NCBI GenBank assembly: GCA_033398695.1
Contig: CM065801.1
Location: forward strand, 102,417,170-102,481,169
DNA length: 64,000 nucleotides
Origin: Orobanche coerulescens
Taxonomy: Eukaryota > Streptophyta > Magnoliopsida > Lamiales > Orobanchaceae
Reading direction: 5' to 3'
In this document: one piece after another, positions 56,325-64,000 of the stretch
How the letters are laid out: every line of letters starts with the position of its first letter
Position numbering within the stretch: position 1 is the stretch's first letter
The notes under the pieces: model-generated
Databases searched by the model: none
What the model saw: only the letters and a program-made list of their open reading frames with translations
What the model was told of the DNA's origin: nothing
Position numbers and translations under genes: made by a program

Positions 56325-57822
56325 GCATATCTATACATCTAAAGTTTGTTATGCAAGACTAGGTGCTTGAAAGGAATTTTATGGTACTAAAAAAATGTTT
56401 TTTTTAAAGGTCAGGTCGCTATTACGCCTTATTTCTTGGGAGATCAAGACAATTTCGTATAGGGCTTTGTGAAAAATTTTGAATATAGGGCTCGTCGCAC
56501 AAATTCCTTAGTTAAGAATTTTTTCAAAATATAAACACTTCCAAATAAGAATAGATTTATCTCAAATTCCACCCTTTGCACATATTTTCAAAGAGTTTTT
56601 AAAATATTTGAGGAAAATTTAGTATGCAAGTCAATTAAGAAATCAAATATCATTTCCTTCTTTTAGTGAACATACCATACGCCCAATTAGTCAACAGTAA
56701 TACATTCTCACTTCTCATACCATTCAATCAGTTCATGCTAAACACTTACCAATTGTTTCCATTGATAATAAATTCCTATTCCCGGACTTATCCTCCTCGA
56801 CATAACTCAATGAATACTACAATGGCTAGCATTTTAACCGTCTAAATCATTTTTCCAAATGCTATCCTATTCCAAAACTTTACTCTAGGTCCATAGATCG
56901 TATTTATAATACTTCAAAAACTCATTCAAAATATAACCTGCAGTTATCTTCACAAATATTTTAAATATTAATTATCAAAAATGTATAAATCATTTTGATT
57001 CAATTGTGGAAATGGTATATTTGGAGAACGCGGAACTTCTTCATTCGCCACTATATCATTGTTTTTGTAACATTTCTTTTGAAATTTTATTTTTTTACAA
57101 TTATTTCTCAGTTGTACACTGAAGTAGATATGTCAAAAATAAAATTTTTCTCCACCTCCCCAAAGTACTAAAATTCCTTTCATAGAACATTCGAAATTTT
57201 ATGTCACCGCTCTGAAATAATTAGTCGTACTGTCTCATAAAAATAATTTGTTTAAAATAATAATTTATACGAGCTTTTGTACCATTGAGTACTCGGATTC
57301 AAACATCACTTAACATAATCCACTGCTACTATTAAAATTTCAAGGTATCTAAACGATTATAACCCAAAATATTTCCGATCTCAAACCGAATCATAAGTCC
57401 AAGAATTTACTTTCAAGTCTAAAGACATTAAAGTCCATGCACCCAAATAAATTTCCAAAATCGATAATATCATGTTCAAACAAATACTAATAAAGTACCA
57501 AAATATCCAAATAGTACCTTGTATATCTTCTCTTGACATAGTGAAGTATATCAATACTCAGAAATTCCTAGAAACAAACTTCACCCAAACATACCCGAAC
57601 CATCAATCCATGATCACTCATCATAAACGTCCATTTTAACGCATCCACATACACATAAAAGATTCACAAAAGTACATAATATCACAAATAAAGAGGAGAC
57701 TTACATTCAGAGGCCGCATGAAGATGTTGACGGCTCAGTAATATTTTTCACGACTGACGGCCATCACAACTCGACATGACATACGACCCAAATCGACCCA
57801 AAAGCCTAGGTTTCCGCAATCT
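56325..57822 (-). other. Element F copy 2 leader/internal sequence
   Basis: Collinear with 32537-34034; AT-rich and non-coding. The perfect primer site TGGTATCAGAGC (minus strand) is conserved next to the LTR, at about 57824-57835. Confidence 0.55.
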
Positions 57823-57840
57823 GGCTCTGATACCATATTA

Positions 57841-59110
57841 TGTAATACCCTCGAGATATTCAGGGCATATTACAGTGCCATAAATTCTTCTACAAGGATT
57901 TACTAGGCTAACGACAACAAACATTATGAATTTTGGACCAACAAGGTCAAACCAATATGAAATACACTCTAGATTTATGATAATATTACATAAATCCAGG
58001 TACTGTAAATGAATCCAATACAAATCCCGCAAAAGGAAACACTCAGCATACTCGAATACTAAAATATTTGAGTCATACTTAATACAAATAATGACTCTCG
58101 ACGCATAGTGTCACTATTGCTCGACCTCTTCATGACGGCCTTGTGTTGTTCCTCTCGATCACATAACGTGGAATCATACAAGACATGTCCACCCGCAAAA
58201 GGGGGTTAGCAACTCTGATTTGCTAGTATAAGTATGGTAAATGCATGATGTAAATTTCATAGTATCAACAATCAAGAAAAACCTCACAAAACCTATTACA
58301 CTTATCGCAATCAACCATATATCATGTAGAATAGTTCACCACGAGAACACTAGTCAAATAAATAGGAGAATTTTCATAAAGAAATAGTAGAAGTTAGAGA
58401 GACATTTTATATTTCATAAATAGTTCAAAAGAAAGCTATTGTAGTTGTAAATATAATTTAAATCATCTTTTAAAAAATATTAAGGTTCTCGAGTGGGTTT
58501 ACAAAAACAGGAATTATTTGGGGTTTATCCCCGAGTAATACTTTCAATACACTTAGGGTCTTCCACACAAAAATATATTTCTTCGTCGAAACCTTTTGGA
58601 GTCCTTGGCCTAAAATGAATAATCTCATCTCGAAACCGCTCGATCCCTCGACCCAATATCAAAATCAAATACATCAATGATTATCCGTGTTTCCACATCA
58701 AAGGCCATGGAAACCCTTAGAGGCCTCGTCACAATCACACAAGTATCCTCCGCTCTGAAGCATGCCAGGATCCCCACATTGACATCCACACACCGGCTGC
58801 CAGGGCCGTCCCTTAAAACCATGTAACCGCACCGCATCACTTCACGATGGGAGCCGCCCCTTGAATTCGCACATTAGGTGATATTGTCGTACACCACTAG
58901 ACAGAAGCCGCTCATTGCAGCGTACACAACCAGCGACACTCCCGGCCCTCCTTGAATTTGGATACGACTCACCACATAGGCAAACAAACAAGTTTCTCAC
59001 AATACAACACCTCAATAATTAAATTAACAAATCTTCACCATATATGATCTAAAATTACTCAAGAGTTCCAACCACGGATAACACATCATCAATCAATAAG
59101 ATTGTTAAAC
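57841..59110 (-). repeat. Element F copy 2, 5' LTR (3' part only)
   Basis: Begins TGTAATACCCTCGAG (copy 1 has TGTAACACCC); interrupted by LTR G at 59111. No genes. Confidence 0.75.
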
Positions 59111-60284
59111 TGTAATACCCACACTTTTTATTTTATTTAATTCGGTTGTCGTGTGGTTACCAACTATATTTTTTTATTTCTAATAGTTGAGCATTCTCTT
59201 GAATTAATTTTTGTTGAATGATATGTACCTTTTTGTGTGGATGTTAATTATTAAATGTAGTTTTGCATCGTACATATGTTCCCATTGGCGTATCGAGAAT
59301 TAAGTTTGATTTTAATCTACATTCTTAGAAGAAGTATACCAAAATTAGGAGTTGATATAAATTACGATATTTTTGTGCCTTTCTAACACTGTTAACCTAA
59401 TTTTTATTTCTCTAAGCCCATTTTAAGGTTGAGCCAATTGGCCCACCACCAACACCTTCCAACTTATCTATATAGAAGTAGATCGAGAGGAAGGGTTTTC
59501 TTCATTAGTTTTCCTCTTCCTTTTTTCGCTTTGCACTTTCCTCTCTCTCCCAACAATCAACCCATCTTTATCCTTCACATCGGCGCTCGATTCAGAACTT
59601 CTTTTACTCCTTCACAACAGACATGAACGATGGAGGTATGGGATAGATTTTCGACGGGACATAGTGGCTTAGACCAGGGATAGTGAATGGTCGTTGAGGA
59701 AGGGACTGCCGGCTGTTCTCATTCGCGGCGGCTCGGGGTGGGTTTCCAATGGTGGATATGTGGGTCAGGACTCTTCTTGCGCAAATTTCTGGCGTGTGTC
59801 CGGCCAGGTTGGGTAGGCACTGATTCCGGCGGGCCCAGTGGTTGTCAGATCTAGATCCAGTCAGTTTTTGGAAGGTTAACGATAGTGGCTCTAGAATTCA
59901 AAATAATTGATTGTGTCTCCGGTGTTGGGTTAGGTATCTCCGATCGTGGCCAAACTGAGTTGGAGCTAGATGAGGCCCGGCGGGTCTGATTGTCGGCGAT
60001 AGGTTCCGGTGATGTATGAGGCGACGATGGGAGTTGAGTTTCTAGTCGACCTGTGTGTAGGTGCACTTTGTGTTGGTGTGTCTCCCTGTGTGTGCATATC
60101 CGTGTGTGTGAGTTTCTGAGTGTGTGTGTGTCTGTGTAAGTATATGTGTGTTTATGTAGGTTTGTGTGTGAAGTTGTATGTGTGTGGGTGTGTGCAGTGT
60201 GTGTATGTGTGTGATTGTCTGTGTGTTTGTGTCTGGGTTTGTGTATGGTGTCTGTACCATATTTTTTTGTGTGTGTGTGTGTGT

Positions 60285-60340
<56 letters not shown>

Positions 60341-62149
60341 GGGGGGGGGTGTCCGTGTCTATCCGTGTTTTTATGTGTGTGAGTATGTCCGTACAGTGTT
60401 TGTGCATGTGTGCTGTATACATATATATAATATATATTATATGTACATGTGTGTGTATGTGTTCGTGTTGTAGTTTTGGACTCGGAAGGCATATGCGTGG
60501 ATGATGGTTTTGATAATTTGGTATACGAATGGATGAGTATATTTGGACCTGTGGAGTGAGCCGAGTTTGGATTAAAATTCCAATCACTAGTTAAATCGAG
60601 ATACGAATCCGAGTTGAGTATCGTTGGGCGTTTGATCCGATCGATAAATTAACGGGCACAATTGAGGTACTATATAATTCGATTAATTACCTTGTAATTG
60701 TAAGATAATAAATTGGACCTTTATCTTAAATGATCTATTTTGTGATTTTGCTAAGGTCGGACTTTCAATGGATCGACCAGGCTGATCGAGCTACGCTTTT
60801 GTCGAGTAAACCATCTTTGGTGAAGGCAACTTGTCTATACATCTCATATTTCCCTTGAATATAAATATATTTGATATTATTTATGTTATCGTCTTTGTAT
60901 GATTGTTTTAGTCATTAAGTGACATAGTTGTTATAATTATGTTATTTAATAATTATATATGGACACGTGGTTGTTGGCGTGAATCATGTTGTTTGAGATT
61001 AGAGGGTACCACTGTGATTGTGATATTTGTGAAATTGTCTTATTTCATGAATTCCTATATAAGATTGTGGTGAAGTTGATAACTAGTGTATCACTATATG
61101 ATCGATATTTGTTAAATTGATTTTAAATGTATTATTCCTTGGTTGGGAATATGTGTTGATTAAAGTGGCCATCTCTAGCAAGGGCCTAAACTATATATTA
61201 TAATTAACGCTCGGAACTTGTGAAAGTTGTGAAATGTTAAGTTTGTGTGCGCGTGGTTTGTTCACCCGGGGATGGGTCCCACGGGCCTCGGGGGATCTAT
61301 GTTAAGGGCGCTGGATCGCGGGCGTGGTTTCCCACCCGGGGACGGTTCGAAGGGACCTTTGGAGGTCGATGCTAAGGGCATGGCCACTCGTTAACTTATG
61401 TGTTATGAATTTCTGATGTTGTTTTGACGAAAAATGTGATATATCTGGAATATCACAATATTTTTTTCTCGAGCTGAGATATATTATATATATGCCTTTG
61501 GTACTGGAATGGCACTTGAATAAAATGATATATTTATGATCTATGGTTTGTAGTTTTGGTAAACTTACCCGAAGTATCAAGAGTGTTATCAAATCTTATT
61601 TCAGAGAATTATACGAACTCAAGGATTTTGAAATGTTTTTATTAAAGCGAATACCTCGTGGAATTTTGAAAGAATATTATTAGTGATTGAGTATGATATT
61701 TATATCATGAGATATGATTGGTATAGCTTGTATATTATTTACATGCAGTAGCAAAATTTCAGTTTGCTAACCCCCGAGTATCCGGGGGTGGATGTCTTTT
61801 ATGCATTCAAGTATCCAGGGCTCGGGAACGTTCACAGGATCAACATGGAAGATAATGAAAGACCATGATGCTAATAACAAGAGAGTCAGAATGATGTCGT
61901 TATTGTCATGTTGTAGTTATCTCTCGCTGTCATGTTCTACCCTTGCTTGGGTATGTTGACGTAGTGTAGCAATTATGTATCAGGAATGCACATGTATTGT
62001 CAGTTATTGTCACTGTATCTTGTTTATTAGTTTTTGTGTAGATTGACCTTGTTGGTCCATTATTTTTTGAGTTGTTCTGTATTTGCCTGGTGGATCCTTA
62101 CGGAAGGGTCTATGACATGTAACAACCCAAAATGGTCTGGGGTGTTACA
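59111..62149 (+). repeat. Element G copy 2, 5' LTR (3039 bp)
   Basis: TGTAATACCC...TGGGGTGTTACA. GCCAATTGGC at 59433-59442; GT/TA microsatellites 60050-60450 differ in length from copy 1; hairpin CCCCCG-CGGGGG near 61770 has a better stem than copy 1. Open frames through the microsatellites are not genes. Confidence 0.8.
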
Positions 62150-63249
62150 CTTATGGTGTTGGAGCTTAGGTTAATAAAACCTAGGCTGTTGGATCGAGTC
62201 GAGTCATGTGTTGGCGTGTTCGCCGTGTCGTGTCGTCCTACTTGTTCGTTTTCGAGTCGAGTTATGTGTCATCATGTCTTGTCATTTGAGTTGTCGGTTG
62301 TGATTAGTATCGTGGTACGACCATTATCTCCATGCGATATGTGGACGTAAGTCTCCATTTCTGCGAACCCTATGTATATGTGTGCATGTGCATCTATGTT
62401 TTGTTTATGATGTTCGAATACATCCTTGTTTGGTGTAAATTTTACTTCGAGAATGCTGGTGATGTGTTGTGAATGATTCATTTAGAATAAATGTGGCCTT
62501 ATAGGATAGTCTCGAGAAGTAGTATAAATTAACTACGTTAGGACTCGAGAATTCGAATACGGTATGGTACGATACTAGTGAGATAACTGGTAGTTGCCAA
62601 TAGTTTTGGAGATTGTGAGTAATGGTACTTCGATAATGTTGGCGAAGATGATAATTGTAAGGTAGTTCGTCTTAATTAAGTCAAAAGAAGTTTAAGTGCC
62701 ATGATCCAGCATATTTAATTTGGTCTAGGTGTGATTCGATCTTTGTTGTGATTGTCGCAACTTAATTTTGGATATAGTGGCCGACAATAGCATGCAATAG
62801 ACAGGTGAGAATGTGGTGTTTTAACGCATATGATTGTTTGGTCTTAATATCAGTAAAATTTCAAATTCGTAAATGAGTAATTTTATAAAATGTTTGAGTT
62901 ATGTTCTGAAAGTAATAAATATTGCTTTTCGAAATAGTAAACTATTTCGTCATTTAGAAAAATGAGTTGATTTTTGCATCTCGATAAATTCTTTTGAAAA
63001 AAATAAAAATAAATTTTATTTGTCTTGAACAGCAAATTGATGCATGGATATGTTGTTATTTTGAATAAATTTGTGAGTATTTAAAAAAATGGCGAAGAAT
63101 AATTTTATATTTTGATAAAGGGAGATTTTTGGCAAATTTAAGGAAAAGGATTTTTGATATTTTGTGAAATCAAAAGGTGCATGATACGGAGACCTATATT
63201 TTAACGTGATGTGTAGGATTTTTCGAGAAATAAAATATTTTAACGTGAT
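62150..63249 (+). other. Element G copy 2 leader
   Basis: Collinear with 38364-39473; degenerate primer site TGGTGTTGGAGC; ACCTAGGCTGTTGGATCGA and GTAAGTCTCC conserved. No gag frame. Confidence 0.5.
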
Positions 63250-64000
63250 TGTTAGCGTATGCCATCTAATGCCACTCTGAGGATAAGAGAGTTAGGGCAT
63301 CTATATGTGGTAATGTATTCACTAATAAAAGGCCACTTTGAGGATAAGAGAGTTAGGGCATCTATATGTGATTATGTATTCATTAATAAAAAGCAGTGAT
63401 TATTTCATTATTTATTGTATATCATTGGCGTTCTTGATTTGGTAAATAAATAGAAATGATATCCGTTCTGTTCAGTAGAAGCATTCCACTCCTTATGAGA
63501 TAAGGAGTGTTGTACTTGAAGTGTTTAGAACTCAAAAGCTTAACTTATCCGCAAGTCGATAAAACTTAATTGGGCATTAAGTTATTTGATGAAGACTTGT
63601 ATATCGTATGCTTGGACATGTGCATGTCTTCACTCAGGAGTAGTGGAAGCATTCAGTATGGGTATATTAATCGGATTAATATATTCAGATACGACTCACC
63701 TCGATTCGGTCATATGGAGGTCACTCTAGGATAGTCAATGACGGAATCGTAAGGTTATGATAGGTATGCGTGAACCTTTGACTTGAGGGTCCAGTAGAAG
63801 ATGTGTTTGTTTCATTAAGTTAGTCATTAGAGTAGTTCGATTCATTCACCTATTAGTAGGGATCAACCTCGAAGTGCAACTTAATGGGCAAGTAATAGTC
63901 TTTACTGAATGCCAAGAAAGGATTATTTCTTCTGTAAGTGAATAGTATAATGTCCTATGCGGTTAGTGGCAAATGAGATCAAAAGTCTTTGGCCAAAGCA
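63250..64000 (+). other. Possible copia-type LTR piece H, copy 2, cut by window end
   Basis: TGTTAGCGTATGCC start and the same 61-bp tandem duplication (about 63272-63393) as copy 1. Continues past the window. Confidence 0.35.

Larger units (their letters stand above)
46696..64000 (+). repeat. Large tandem duplication, copy 2 (cut by window end)
   Basis: Collinear with copy 1 across C, D, E, F, G and H. Main differences: no MITE in D, a 57-bp internal duplication at 46859-46972, a cluster of small indels at 48615-48800, microsatellite length changes around 60100-60350, and copy-specific stops. The window ends at the equivalent of 40223, 204 bases before the copia element of copy 1. Confidence 0.88.

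Noticed and set aside
60042..60587. Long frames (108-213 residues) on both strands around 59851-60587, and the equivalents at 36174-36720
   Set aside because: Thr/His- or Val/Cys-rich products of GT and TA microsatellites that change length between the two copies.

Overview
The window is plant nuclear DNA, almost certainly heterochromatic or intergenic, made almost entirely of transposable elements. The evidence is long-LTR Ty3/gypsy chromoviruses with initiator-Met tRNA primer sites, a Ty1/copia element of SIRE-like type, a CACTA transposon carrying pieces of plant genes (RBP45-type RNA-binding protein, SEC31-like WD40, acyl-CoA-binding protein) and a PIF/Harbinger-like MITE. No intact host gene, tRNA, rRNA or CRISPR array was recognised, and the species cannot be named from sequence alone.

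Layout, with element letters used throughout. 1-5009: element A, minus strand (decayed gag, primer site, complete 3.8-kb 5' LTR), inserted in element B. 5010-21647: 3' end and 3' LTR of B (plus strand). The B LTR is split by a Galadriel-like chromovirus (7768-19276, minus, two 490-bp LTRs), itself split by a 5.8-kb CACTA element (9479-15278). 21648-31694: element C (Tekay-like, minus; gag, protease, RT, RNase H and 5' LTR). Its LTR carries solo LTR D (26108-29834), which carries a 1.0-kb MITE (26167-27187). 31695-32536: partial LTR E. 32537-35318: leader and partial LTR of F (minus). 35319-39473: 5' LTR and leader of G (plus). 39474-40426: a possible copia-type LTR piece, H. 40427-46695: SIRE-like copia element lacking its 3' LTR. 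46696-64000: a second direct copy of C-D-E-F-G-H, about 97-98 percent identical by eye, without the MITE.

The simplest history is deep nesting (F contains E, E contains C, C contains D and B, B contains A and the Galadriel element, which contains the CACTA), followed by a tandem duplication of a unit running from 21931 to 46695. The second copy starts in the middle of the C RNase H domain, directly fused to the truncated copia 3' end. After duplication, copy 1 gained the MITE and each copy gained its own stop codons.

No element here looks autonomous: every polyprotein has stops or frameshifts. The more unusual features are in LTR architecture. Several families carry their own arrays of short self-complementary motifs just upstream of the TATA box. 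All seven LTR ends carry a C-run/G-run hairpin about 350-500 bp before the 3' end and a short module at the end that repeats the LTR terminal motifs.
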